Below are positions 1 to 11,139 of a stretch of DNA of 64,000 nt, piece after piece (position 1 is the first letter of the stretch; each line of letters opens with the position of its first letter). The notes beneath the pieces are model-generated. The model was not told where the DNA came from and did not search any database. It saw only the letters and a list, made by a program, of their open reading frames with translations. A program made the translations under genes and the position numbers. Source of the stretch: Spizellomyces punctatus DAOM BR117 (Eukaryota > Chytridiomycota > Chytridiomycetes > Spizellomycetales > Spizellomycetaceae); the NCBI RefSeq assembly GCF_000182565.1, contig NW_015971545.1, forward strand, positions 413,373 through 477,372. The letters are read 5' to 3'.

Positions 1-254
1 TTGGCCCGTCCGAACCTGATCCAGACCTTGTGCCATGCGACTATTGTGGCAGACGATTCAACCACGACACAGCTGTACGACACATACCCTTCTGTCGCGA
101 CTCCAAGCAAAAATCACAACATCGCTCCAGTGCTAGGCCACACAATGCCTCAAATGCGTCGAGCCCGTCAAAGGAAGATATGCTCAAGAAACGGACGGCC
201 TATCGACCTCCCTTGCCAAAAGTTAAGGGCAAGTCTCCCATAAAAATGCAATAA
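1..254 (+). CDS. ZC2HC1-family C2HC zinc-finger protein, 3' end only
   Basis: This is the last part of a gene that begins before the window; frame 3 is open from the first base to the TAA at 252-254. The peptide carries one C2HC zinc finger, with VPCDYCGRRF followed by RHIPFC (CX2C...HX3-4C), the signature of the ZC2HC1 (FAM164) family. A short basic tail rich in Ser/Lys/Pro follows the finger. Family members usually carry two or more such fingers, so earlier ones probably lie upstream. Molecular function in fungi is not established. The opening TTG in another frame is not a start. Family assignment rests on the finger spacing and flanking residues, which are very typical. Confidence 0.75.
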   Translation, partial: GPSEPDPDLVPCDYCGRRFNHDTAVRHIPFCRDSKQKSQHRSSARPHNASNASSPSKEDMLKKRTAYRPPLPKVKGKSPIKMQ

Positions 255-360
255 TCCTTCCATGTTCTGGCAACGCAGTGCTCCAAAAGGGCCCGACTGA
301 TCAATTTTAATGATAAATCGAAATAATATGCCGTTACAGGGACTGTCTAAAATTTCATAC

Positions 361-3161
361 TCATTTCTTTCCCTTCTTCTTTTTCTTATTGGACGTTGCT
401 TGTTGCGCTGGTGGTGCAGGTTTCTGTGTCACAGGGGCAAGTTGCGGGCTGTCTGGGGGCGTTTCCTTTTTTGCTCCAACACTACAATATCCAATCGTTA
501 GTTATGATGATTACAAGTACAATGTAACGACTACACCGCACCTCTTTCTTCCCTCAATGTTAGCGCTCCCGGTTCCGCCTGAATATAACCGTAGATGTTA
601 TCCATCATCTGTTCTGCTCGGCATCAAAAGAAAATAAACTTACCCAGTCCTCCACCAGCTAGTGCGGCTCCTTGCGGGCCTTTGCCGATATCCCGCTTTC
701 CCTTACCCTTCTTTGCATAGGTAGAACGATCTCTTTTAGGTAACCACCTCTCTAAATTCGTTGAGTTCATAATTAATAAAAGTCGGGGATGCTATCAGCA
801 TATTCGAATAGATACCTGGATCTGGTGCAACATTGGGATCAATGTTTTTAGGAAGTTTTGGCTTTCGCTTTCGTTTTTTGGGCTTTGATGACCCTTCAGC
901 GCCGGTTTCACGCATGCGCTTGTTGTTACCCGTACTACCGAAAGCCGACTCAATGGCGTCAACATCAATGAAGCTCTTGGGTACTTGGGCGTCTGATGGA
1001 AGGTATTGCTGATACTGCTCCGCCAGTGAGGGATCGAACTCGGAATATGCTATTATGAGTCCAGCGACCGACTCCACGTCGGTAGGATCAGCCTTAACAA
1101 GACGTTCATAGTCTTGAGCAGCATCCTGTGGCCGCTGACATTTGAGCTTATAGGAGGCTAACTGTTTGAGGATGGGCCGCTCGTTCTATACATGCCATAA
1201 ATGAGCACAACGTGTAACTTAAATTCCAATCAAGGACTTACATTTGACCCCTTCCAGAACCGTGTTGCCTCTTCCAGCAGAGAGACAGCTGTGTCCACTT
1301 CGTTTACTTGTCCGTACAACCAAACCAGCAAGGAAACCACTGCGGGTTGATACCGCTTATCCTCACTGGCACTGTCAGCAAAAGTCTTCATTAGATTGAG
1401 CGCTCCGCGAAGGTTTGACTGCTCAATCAGCAACTGAGCCAGGGCAAGATGGATGGAAAGAGAGTGTGGAAGCTTTTGCACGTATTGCTGATTTTTTTGC
1501 ATACTTAAGTTAGCCAGTTTAGCTCACATTTTACAAAAAATACAGAGACCCACCTGCAACTCTTCCAAAGCTTTGGATGGCAGCTTCTTTTCCTGCAGAG
1601 ATATACCCGCTAAAATTAGATAGGGGGTATCGTCACCCGGGTATTGATCACAAAGAGCTTTCGCTTTTTGTCGCGCATCACCAAACTGGCAAGTCACATC
1701 TATGAGATTTGCAGCAAAGAGCAGAACGCTATTTGAAGAACATTACCTTGCTCATGGAGAGAGACAACAAGGCGCCGTTAACAGCAATAATCCTCCTTTG
1801 CACACTAGTGAGTTTGTGCTCCAAACCGCTGGATGTTGCCAAGCGATACAATTTTGCGGCGTCCGGTAGATCCCGATTCTTTTTAACAGTCATTAAGTTG
1901 TTGGACGCAATGGCCGAGATAGCCGTGTCTGTGCCCCTACGAATAGTCAAGGTTCGTCAATGACGGACTTGCGTGTGAATATGATGAAATTAAGCCTACT
2001 TCAATTTTAAAACCGTTTCGTAAAGCTCAATGGCCTCTGCGGATCTTCCTTGTAGTTGGTGCACATACGCGAGTTGTACGGCGATCACTGCAAGTTCCTG
2101 CTGAATCTCCTCCTCTGAGTACTGTTCCGCTGCCAAAGACTCCCGACAAAGTCCTATATTCAAGATTTAGGATCACTATCTTTTGCAGTACCCGATAATA
2201 AGGCTGTGCAGTACCTTTCGCCTTCTCTAATAAACTGGCAGCTTGATCGAGTTCCCTTTTTGCCAGATGCATACAAGCCACATTATATGCAACTTCGTAG
2301 GAATCAGATGATACATCTATCTCCATCTTTTCGCGGCCTATTAATTCTTCATCGCCTAGCGATTACTGTCATACAGCGCGTACCTCGTCGACGAGTTTTT
2401 CGCCATTCGCCACGGCGGCCGCTTTGACAGCCAGAATGTTCGCTCGCAACTCTCCTTGCTCATACTAAGAAATGCGTCAGTCTTGGCCCCAATCTGTGAG
2501 CATAGGCAACTCAATCTACCTCTTCTGCGCTAGTACTCAATTCCTTATATATCTGATCGCAATTATCATACTTCTCGAATCGATATAGCTTCAAAGAGGC
2601 GAATCATTCAGAATCGATTTGACTTCAGTTTCCAAGCATCTGCGGGCATCGATATCTTACGACTTGCGCTTCCAGATGTCTTAAGCTTCTCTCGACATCA
2701 GAACCAAAGTTTTTGGCTGCATCTTCGCGCTGCTTGCGGACGAGATCCAAGCAATCTTGCAGTCGGTTAGCCCGATAGAGGCAGTATGCTCGCTCAAACA
2801 CAAGTTCCTCTCGCAAAAATGTCGGGATTGTCGGTGAGTCGATTAGTTTGAGAGCATTGGTATACTGCTCCAGCCGAATCAGCGCGACGATCTTTGGGGA
2901 TCCTTATTAGACGAGATGCATCTGCGTAGCTCGTAAGCTGACGAGCCCAAGGGACATACCTTGGTGTGAATGGCATCTGGGTCACTAGGCTCCGATCGAA
3001 GAACTGCATGTACAAAGTGGTTAAACACACAATGTCCTTTTTGGCTTCATTCCGCTGTTCCGGCTCATACTTTTGTCACAAGTCTCGACAATTTTATCGT
3101 AGTTACTGCCGAGACACATCGAATTCAGCTCCACAAAGAGTCCTTGTGTCGTCTCCGCCAT
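361..3161 (-). CDS. SRP72: Signal recognition particle subunit SRP72
   Basis: SRP72 is the SRP subunit that binds SRP68 and 7SL RNA and acts in cotranslational targeting to the ER. Thirteen exons can be joined: 361-473, 644-751, 816-1185, 1242-1487, 1554-1685, 1747-1936, 2000-2153, 2215-2326, 2384-2464, 2520-2588, 2661-2891, 2960-3003 and 3071-3161. They give 646 residues with no frame break, close to the usual family length. TPR-like helices fill most of the protein, for example LIRLEQYTNAL, LEAQVLYRFEKYDNC and ELAVIAVQLAYVHQLQG. The C-terminal RNA-binding segment shows RKRKPKLPKNIDPNVAPDPE then RWLPKRDRSTY, followed by a Lys-rich tail ending near 363. The start ATG (3159-3161) opens with MAETTQGLF. 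Introns are 55-170 nt, which is many for a fungal gene. Confidence 0.95.
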
Positions 3162-3946
3162 GGCCTCACAATGGCTCCCGAGAAGTACTTCTGGATATCA
3201 CAGGTCCATGAAAGCCGAGTGTTCCGTTGTCCTGCTGTCCTCTTGTCGCTGTGCCGTCGACCTTGCACGTGACCTGCCCTTCATGGAGCCGATCAAATGA
3301 GGCTTATTACGAGATCGGTTGTGGGAAGCTGCCTGGATCTCCTCAACATGTTCCGAGCATTTCGCCATAGCGCCAGAACAATTGGGCGATATACTTGCTC
3401 TAGACTAGAATCCGGAGCGTACACGACACGATCAATGCCATCTGTGCTACAGGCAGTAGAATGTCCGCAAACACAAAGTGCTAATAGGTCTGGGTCGCAA
3501 AGACTCGGCGACCAGCATTCAAATGCGTTCGCAAACGCATTTCAATGTGCCCTTAGTGGGAAAGCTGGGGTTAGTCGTCCTGTGTCTGAAGCCGGTGTAC
3601 GAGCGGAAACATATACTCATTGAGATAACTTTAGACCACGCGAGTTCCTGCCAGTCTGGCGGCAACGTTCCTTGTTAAGGCGTCGCTGGAGACAGCATTG
3701 TTTTCTTCCTCGCTTATAGATGGTAAGGTCTATTGATCGTATTCACACGCAGTGCAGCTGGACATAGACGTAGCCTTGCATGATCTATGCAACGTTTTAT
3801 ACCTCTCACTGATGCTTTTCGCTGTTTTCGTAGATGTCTAGAATGCCTTAGTGATGGCTCCAGGCAGCCGCGACATGATTTACTCTATATTTATACACCT
3901 CACCATTTCCGACATGTTGAATTTATATTTATTACAAGATGACAAT
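3162..3946. other. 785-bp gap between SRP72 and the rhomboid gene; no confident gene
   Basis: I cannot assign a gene here. A 108-codon plus-strand frame (3297-3623) lies antiparallel to a minus-strand open stretch of similar length, and neither resembles a family I know. A minus-strand 56-codon ATG frame ending near 3198 is also present. Possible splice sites exist on the plus strand, such as a gtaagg donor near 3722 and a tttcgtag acceptor near 3833. I could not join a convincing protein. The gap should hold the SRP72 promoter and the rhomboid 3' end. Confidence 0.5.
3521..3542. repeat. Perfect 9-bp inverted repeat (hairpin), 4-nt loop
   Basis: AAATGCGTT (3521-3529) and AACGCATTT (3534-3542) are exact reverse complements separated by CGCA. 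The hairpin sits inside the unassigned gap. No poly-T or terminator context is seen, and one such repeat in 64 kb is not far from chance expectation. Confidence 0.6.
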
Positions 3947-5164
3947 TCAGGGTTGTTCGACATTGTCTTCCAAGTCGGGCTCATCATCTTCCCACAAAAG
4001 GGGATCATTGTCATCGTCTGGACTAAGGGGCGGATTCCCTACTGGGGTGTACCGCGCCCCTCCAAATGCGCTTCGAACTTTGCTGAACAGACCTCCTCTT
4101 GATGATGCCGCCCCTCCTGTCGAGGGACTAAGGCGAGTCAGACCAGCACAGCAAGCGCAGACTTTGCAACACTACTCACAGCTCATTGGCGTTCGTTGGG
4201 AGCGCGACCCCACCTGGAGCCTCATGGTAATTACTTCTCGCTGTCAATGCAGAGAAAATTCGTGCGCTTTGCAGTGCAGCGATGAACCTTGATGGCAACA
4301 AAAGAAAATCGAGCAGGTGGTATGCATCTGGGCTTCGATGAGTTTGGTGTCCCTCCCGTTCACATTCATCCTTCGAACTCACATAGCATTCCTCCCAAAA
4401 TTCCTGATAGATGGCCAATAAATGAAGCCCATGGAGTAATGATGGCCGCTATGCCAAAGATGATCCAAGGGTACGCAACTCCTGCAATTTCCCTTCCAAA
4501 TATCCTAAGGGCAAATTGAAAGTCAGGAGCAGGTTGACCCACGCTCTTGAGGGAACTTTATCGCACCTCCGGGGAGTAAAGATACCTCTCTCCAATACAG
4601 CTTCAACCGTCAAAGCGGAAAATATGAGCCCCGAAAGACCCGCGGAACACGCTGTTCCCCAGCCCGTCAATGTGATCAGCCCCAGGATTGAGCCAAGTAA
4701 TACGTAGAGGAAACTATTGATGAAGCTCCACAGGAAAATGACGTGAAGGAATTGGAAAGTTCCAATGTCACGTTCGATAGGTGCAGCAAAGGAAGGAAAT
4801 GCAAGGATGTTGAGGACCAGGTGAAAGATACCCACGTGCAGGAATTGATTCGCAAACAGTCGGTGGACTAGGCGACCAAGAAATACCGCGATCTTCAGTT
4901 GAGCTCGTAAAGCCTGGACACTTGAACAAACTTACAGTTTGCGACGGGGGCCTTTAAATAAGCCCATGCCGCTAGACAGCCTTTACTTGTCCAAGCCAAA
5001 TCCTTTGTAAATATGTTTAGGAAATGGATTACGACGCAAGCACTGACTATAATGGCTGTTCCAAGAGGCAGGTCCGTGTACGCGGATGTGAGAAACTGTC
5101 CAACTCTTACAACGCCCTCCCGTAGCGCGTGTCGTCGGGATGTCGAGGGTGCCTGATCGGACAT
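3947..5164 (-). CDS. Rhomboid-family intramembrane serine protease
   Basis: Rhomboids cleave transmembrane substrates within the membrane with a Ser-His dyad. Five exons (3947-4127, 4180-4327, 4383-4504, 4543-4903, 4936-5164) give 346 residues. Hydrophobic segments are LPLGTAIIVSACVVIHFL, then HVGIFHLVLNILAF with an ER..GT turn, and further helices. The catalytic serine motif is in TACSAGLSGLIFSAL, and the catalytic histidine is in FIGHLSGILGG. The C-terminal tail is cytosolic-looking, acidic and Asp/Pro-rich, and ends in DNVEQP. This arrangement resembles fungal Rbd2-like and RHBDD1/2-like Golgi or ER enzymes, but I cannot fix the subfamily. The start ATG (5162-5164) is 233 bp from the divergent PSMB4 start. 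Confidence 0.88.
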
Positions 5165-5397
5165 CTTTTGGAACTGGAAAGCGGCAGATAAAGGTACCAG
5201 CACCTGCCAGCCTGCTGTGCGAAACTGGTGAAGCTTTGATCTCCGTGTGGAGTGGCACTCGCGCATCATACACGTGACACTGTGGGAAGAAGCCCAAGAT
5301 GACGCGTCGCCAACAACAAAGTGCAGCAAATCCATCTGACAATCATCCTCGAACGAGAACGATAGCTTTTCGTTCATAACCACCGTTAAGAACCAAC

Positions 5398-6512
5398 ATG
5401 GACTACTTTCCGGGAAACTGGGGAAACCCTCGCACTGGCGGGGAGACGTACGGACCTGTCTCCCACAAGGCAATGCCTGCTAACCACGCTACTCCCACCA
5501 CTCGCACACAGTAGGTGGTCAACGCAAATTAACCCTTGAGAAGCTTGAAACTAAAACGTGCGAATTTTTCCTTCACACTAGGCAGCCCATTGTCACGGGT
5601 ACTTCTGTACTGGGTATCAAATACAAGGATGGAGTAATGTTGGCTGCAGACACTCTCGGTACATAATTGGCTTCATTGGAGCTTTCCTCCCTCTGATAAC
5701 GCTAACAATGGACTTGTAACTGTAACAGCGTCATACGGTTCCCTTGCCCGGTTCAGGGATGTGGAGCGGCTAATAAAGGCTGGGGACTCAACAGTGGTTG
5801 GCGCGTCGGGGGATATTTCCGATTTTCAACACATCTCCCACATGCTAGAGAAAATTCTGTAAGGAGATCTTTTGATGAAGCGATACGCATAGCAAATAGT
5901 CATTGATGGCAAATCTCTTTCAATAGCATCAAAGAATATAATACTGAGGATGGACACAAACTTTACGCGCGCCACATTCACGAATACCTTTCCCGTGTGA
6001 TGTATAACAGGAGAAGCAATTTCAACCCTCTCTGGAACTCGCTAATCGTAGCTGGGGTTCGGGATCGCGATGGTGGCAAGTGAGTTTTCCGACACGAGTT
6101 TCAATCAAAGGTCAGCCGTCTCATGCGCTCGGTGAAAAGATTCTTGGGTTTTGTAGACCTTCAAGGGACCACCTATGAAGCATCTACCGTTGCGACAGGC
6201 TATGGTAGCTACATTGCTCAACCGCTCCTGCGAAAAGCTGTAGAAGGCCGTGAAGACACGCTGACAGAGGAAGAGGCTATCAAAATACTAGACGATTGCA
6301 TGCGTGTATTGTATTACCGCGATGCGCGCTCCTTGAACAAGGTTTGTCATGTTGCAGATGATTGTCTATCGCGCATCAACACATTTACCACTGTAATGTA
6401 GATACAACGTGCGACAGTAAATGCATCTGGCGTAACAATTACCGAGCCGTACGAGTTGGAATCAGAATGGGCATTTGCGGAGGGCATCCGTGGTTATGGC
6501 GCAACAGAATGA
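5398..6512 (+). CDS. PRE4: 20S proteasome beta-type subunit 4 (PSMB4/Pre4, beta-7)
   Basis: This is a structural beta-ring subunit of the 20S proteasome core and has no peptidase activity in known orthologues. Six exons (5398-5510, 5582-5658, 5729-5858, 5927-6079, 6140-6341, 6402-6512) join to 261 residues. After a propeptide of about 40 residues comes TQQPIVTGTSVLGIKYKDG, the conserved mature start of PSMB4. SYGSLARFRDVERL, DGHKLYARHIH.YLSRVMY, NPLWNSLIVAG and CMRVLYYRDARS follow and are diagnostic of this subunit rather than of the catalytic beta-1, -2 or -5. The upstream region is shared with the rhomboid gene. Confidence 0.96.
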
Positions 6513-6857
6513 GTTGACGCTATTTTGTTATCTAAAATTCCTGAAAAACTGTGCTTTTTGCATTGCACGCTTTGGTTGCTTTTTGCATTTTGTTGCAGAG
6601 CGTGTTCATTTGCGCAAACGCGTGGCGGATCGTTGACTATCAAAATTTGACTTTTTGACTTACGCATACAACAGAGGGGTTGATTTTTATTCATGGACAT
6701 TATTGGGTTGTACAAACGGCCGACCGTTCGAACGGCGGCGGCTTTTTGAGATGGTTTTTTTAAAAGGGGAGGTCCTCCGTCGTTCTCCTCGCTCATTGTT
6801 CAAACGATCAGAATCGAGATTTCAAGGCTTTCTCCAGCAGGATAAAACGAAGAAATC
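6513..6857. other. Intergenic region, 345 bp; presumed 3' end of PSMB4 and promoter of the next gene
   Basis: This is a T-rich stretch with a short repeated phrase (gctttttgcatt, at about 6550 and 6580). It also contains an ACGCGT hexamer near 6616, which matches the MluI cell-cycle box but may be chance. I see no gene. Confidence 0.4.
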
Positions 6858-7493
6858 ATGTTCATCTTTGACGCTTGGTCACGGCACCGCGAACTCAAAC
6901 GCCTATCTAAATACGCAAACCGACGACAAACAGCGTCCAGTCCCAAGAGTTCCACCGTAGGAACCATCACTCTTCCCAGAATTCCCAAAGCCAGCTACGA
7001 CTGGGACTCACCCGATACCAAAGCCCGTCATGCGGCAGAATACCACTTTGAGGTTGAAAAAACGATACGAGAACAGCGACAGCGTGCGCAAATCATGCAG
7101 GAAAACTACAAGAGACCGAAAGAAGGTGTCTTGGTGGTTCTTGCGACCGACGAAGGTCAGCAAGGTACGACTGGTAGAATTTGCGCTGAGCCAGAACAAT
7201 ATGCCACGACGGGGCGACGTCCAGTGAGCCAGTACCCGGCAAGATATGCTTCCATGGATGCAAAGAGGCCGAACCTGCAGCAGCAGATCACACGGTCGAA
7301 AACCATACAGGAAACCAAGAGAAAGTCATCTTGGTGGGGCAAGCGAAAAATGGTGGATCCCCGTACTGTAAGATCTAGCGAGGAATACAACAGTCTTGAG
7401 CATGTTCCAACCACTAGGTGAGTTTGGTCAATCCAGTCTATCGTTGTCGGCTCTCCTTTAACATTTATTTTGCTCTCAAGAATGACTGTCTAG
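6858..7493 (+). CDS. Hypothetical basic protein, about 190 residues
   Basis: I do not recognise this protein. Exon 1 (6858-7417) ends at a strong donor (AG|gtgagt), and an acceptor (ctctcaag) at 7480 joins exon 2 (7481-7493) in frame, ending ...TTRMTV. Without splicing the frame would stop at 7419-7421 and lose only the last three residues. The protein is rich in Arg, Lys, Gln and Thr. It has a basic N-terminus (WSRHRELKRLSKYANRR), a helical stretch near residues 55-85 (VEKTIREQRQRAQIMQENYK) and no membrane segment. The coding look is moderate: the frame is long and the splice sites are good, but I see no family match. Confidence 0.6.
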
Positions 7494-7498
7494 ATAAA

Positions 7499-7516
7499 CC
7501 CCCCCCCCCCCCCCCC
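7499..7516. repeat. Homopolymer run of 18 C
   Basis: Eighteen consecutive C lie six bases after the predicted stop of the preceding small gene. A long C run is rare in this otherwise balanced sequence, and its length is likely to vary or be misread by sequencing. Confidence 0.95.
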
Positions 7517-7623
7517 ACAGCTTCTGCATGTCCCTACCACTCTTGTTCATGACTCTTGCGGCTGGACCCGCCACCCTGCGCCTCATACTTGTTACTTGTA
7601 CCATACAAAGATAGATTAGATGC

Positions 7624-10600
7624 CTATGAATATATAGATTGACTTCCAACATTCCCTTCCTGGGCTTCCTCCTCATCCATGGTGCTATCGTCAATTGTAG
7701 ATTCGCCTCGTGCTGGTTTTTCTAGTGCCTCCTCCAATAGCTCTGCGGATCTCTTAACTGCTGGAAACTGTTGCAAGGCCATAGGGGACTGCTCTAGATA
7801 TGTCAAGGCATCTTCAACTCTAATTCGCCAGTCAATGTGCTAGGACGGGTCGCAAAGAATGACATTTAAGAGCCCACCAACCATAAGAACATTTGAGGCA
7901 CAACCAACCTCGGCATTATATTGCTGCTCCAACTGCGTAAGATTGGCCTTGTAATCCGTACTCCCAGATTCTTTCATAATCTCCTGCCACTTTTCTTGTT
8001 GAGCATTCAACTTTTGGTTTATTGCACTGAGGTCTTCAACCCGCTTGTTGCATCGCTCGAGTAAGGATTTCAACTCATTAATCTCGGCTTCGTGCCGGGT
8101 ACTGTCCATCTGATAGTCAAAGTCATCAAGGTTAGAGTACATTCCAATCTCGTTCAGAGCTGTAGCAGCCAGGAAACTGCTCACTACCTGGATATCATGT
8201 GCTAGTTTAGCATTAGTTCCCCTCAATTCCTCAACTAGTGAGTGCAAGCCCGCATTTTCCTGGGCAAGCACATTAATTCTCTGCGTATCTAATTGACTGT
8301 TCGAGCTAGCTGTGGCCTCGTCCAATAGTCTCTTGATGTCGTTCAGCTGCTTTCTCAAATGTGTTATTTGTTTGCGCTGCCCTGCATTCTCTTGAGCCAG
8401 AATTTCTTTCTCGTTCACCCATCTCTGTTTTTCTTTCATATAATCTTCTTTTGAACTGAGTTGCTCAGCCAAGCCGCGCATATAGTGATTTCGCTCGCTT
8501 CGTAGTCTATCCACATTAGTCGTCGCTTCCGCTAACTGTTCGCGAAGGGCCTCGATTTGATCGTTCAATGTGGCGCAAACAAACTCTGTCTCCTGCCGTT
8601 CCTTTGCTAGTGAATCTTGTGCAGCTTCTAACTGTGTACGAAGTGTGTTGCCTGCTTCGACTTGCTGACGTATTCGTGCCAATTCCGCATTCAATTCTGA
8701 CTTTTCCTGCACCAAAGAGGCTTCTGCCGCGCGTCTTCCCTGCTCCGAACTGTCATACAGCGACTGAAGACTTGCGAGGTCGGTTTCAAGTTGTGATTTG
8801 CAATCTTCGGCCGCTCTTACTTCAGCCTGCAGTGCAGAGTTTTCCTCAGATAATCGAGCCATGCAATCCTTGTTCTCTTGCGAGAGCTGTTCGTACTCGG
8901 TCTGCCACTTCAACAGGCTTGTTTCCAAGTCAGAAATTTGTAACTTGGCGGTTTCCAAATCGGATTTGAGCGCTGCCTTGTCAGCAGAAAGATGGTCATG
9001 TTCTTTCTCCGATTTCAGCTTGGATTTGTAGTCGGCAATGCTGGATTCTAGCTTTGCTATCCGTTTCTTCGCCGTCTCTTTTTCGGCCCTCAGCTCTGCA
9101 TTCTCTAGCGCTAAGCGAGATTCTGATTCTTCACGCTCGTGCTCCAGTGTCAATCGTTCCTCTTTCAGTCTCGCGACCTCTTCTCCAAGCTCGGCAATCT
9201 GCTTTCGCGCATTGTCCATATCAGATGTTGACTGTTCTGCGTTGAGCTTTGCAACTTCCTCTTCAAGCTCGGTAACCTGCTTTTGTGCATTATCTATGAC
9301 GGGAGAGTCCAAGGATTTCGCGCCTCCTTGGCTCTGAAGAATTTCCTTCTCAGCCCTCAATGTACGGATTTCCTCCGTGAGCATCTTCTCTTTATCCTAA
9401 AAGATCATTAGTGCTTGTCTTCAAAGCGATGGTTGTAGATGGCGGAACTCACCAGCAATCGACGAATGACTGTTTCTGCACAATCAAGTTCAAGCGCGTG
9501 AAACTTTTCCATCGAAGCCTATTCTCCACGGTCCGTGAGTACGGTACGACGCAGCCACTGTTCTCGATGACCTGGGTATTGTACCTGCTCCTTCTCCATC
9601 TTTGTCCTGTACCATGTGAGAATTTGATCCCGCTGATCGGCATTGTACTCCGCCTGCTCCAACTCTTCTTCTAATCTTGCAATCTCGTCCAGAAGCTGCA
9701 TGGGAAAAAGGTTTCGCTTAGTATATATGAAAGCACATTACTTGGATACAAAGCACGCGCAGACCTCTCTGGTACTAGGGATTCCGGCCTCGTCCAGTCT
9801 CAAGGAGGGAATATTATTCTCATCTGAAGCATTGACCTCAGCATCCGGAATCTGATCTAGTCTGGTATTCGGGAGTCTGTTCACAATCCGCCGAAGACGA
9901 TCTATCTAAGAACAAAATACCATTAAGTTCCTGAGTTGGTAAAGGTCAAATGCCAACTTGTAATACATTACCTCCAGCGTACTCTGAATGCCCTCTTGTT
10001 CTGCCTGTTGTTTAAGATCCTGCAATTGGCGCTCGTAATTGTGGATCTGGGCAAGGAGAGCCTGCTCACGGTCAAACCTGTGCGAGGTGAATCAGTGACA
10101 GATAATACACGGTCTTACATTGCCCAGAGCTTACCAGCCTAGCGTCTGGCTTTGTTGAGGAGACTTCCCATGGAGATGAAGGGTTGTGTCTGCCAGTACG
10201 CTGCTATTTTCAACCTGCTCCGATCTTTCCTCCATCCAGATCTCACCCGATCGCACAACGTTGGCGACAACGGATGAAATATGCTCTTCCTCTGCAAGAG
10301 CGTCGTGAAAACGGGAACATGTCGTCAGACCACCCATGTGAAAGCGATCATCGTCTATCATTCGTGTCGATGATTGGGCCCTGCCTTCGGACGTTCTCTG
10401 TAGGTGCGCTGTCACGGGAGACTGGGGTTCCGATAGCGATTCTGGGGCAAGGACGAAATTGGTATCTATATCCGAGTAAGAATTCATGAGTGTCGCTATA
10501 TGGTACTGTCTCCAGAGTATGCTCCTAACCTGGTGTTGCCCGAGCGTTGAAGAGCTGTCGAGGAGGAGTGATCTCTAATTGCTCCCAGTCTACAACATTT

Positions 10601-10827
10601 TTGACGGCCTCCCCCTCCCCCTCCTTTATAATTGATATCCCAGATTCCCAATCCTGAGAGTCTTTGAAAGGGATATCGTCCCCTTTCCGGACCGACACGG
10701 TCATAGTATATGGGGCTACGTCGAGAGCTTCCGTACTCCGTGGCGACCGTTCCAGCGCCGGCGCTGCGAATGAGCCGTTGCTCTTTGCATTCGCGCGCGG
10801 GCTTAAGGTCCCGGTTCGCTCGGACAT
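7624..10827 (-). CDS. Large coiled-coil protein, function unknown
   Basis: Eight exons (7624-7839, 7909-9396, 9453-9518, 9585-9695, 9765-9905, 9972-10077, 10135-10465, 10530-10827) join in frame to 918 residues. The first ~210 residues are Ser/Pro-rich and look disordered (SPRANAKSNG, LEITPPRQLF). From about residue 215 the protein is almost unbroken heptad-like sequence rich in Glu, Leu, Lys and Ala (EIARLEEELEQAEY, ITHLRKQLNDIKRLLDE). A short acidic tail (DDSTMDEEEAQEG) ends it. The architecture fits a spindle-pole-body, centrosomal, Golgi or cytoskeletal scaffold. I see no diagnostic motif, so the role is not assigned. It shares a 312-bp upstream region with the lysyl-tRNA synthetase gene. 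Confidence 0.85.
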
Positions 10828-11139
10828 TCTTCTTCTACAAGTAGGCGAGAAAGAATGCGTTGCTTACTGGCGATCCTCATTGGGTGATTTACCAGCCATC
10901 TTCACAGCCGGGGTGGACGAGCACCTTCGTAACGCGTAGAGACATGTCCGAAATCAGCAGAGGGTTCGATCCTCGCTGAGAACAATTTCCTGTGATTTTT
11001 TCGGTGCTTAGGTTGATTGGCTCAATTTTTTTGAAGACTGCTCCACTTTAGCTGAAACCCGACGGTGCCAACTAAATTCCAAGATCGGAGGTCAAACTCA
11101 CCACAAACAGCCCTCCCCAGACCTATATTTGCCCTTATC
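10828..11139. other. Divergent promoter region between the coiled-coil gene and KARS
   Basis: These 312 bp separate two divergent start codons. A B-box-like 10-mer (GGTTCGATCC, 10963-10972) followed by a T6 run near 11000 recalls a tRNA gene. No acceptor stem or D-arm can be folded around it. I see no other gene. Confidence 0.4.

Noticed and set aside
4895-5473. 192-codon minus-strand frame reaching across the PSMB4 start
   Set aside because: Its 3' half is the real first exon of the rhomboid gene read through the donor; the 5' half is antisense to PSMB4 exon 1.
10963-10972. tRNA B-box-like GGTTCGATCC followed by a T run
   Set aside because: No acceptor stem, D-arm or anticodon arm can be paired at the right spacing, and the T-stem itself has an A-G mismatch.
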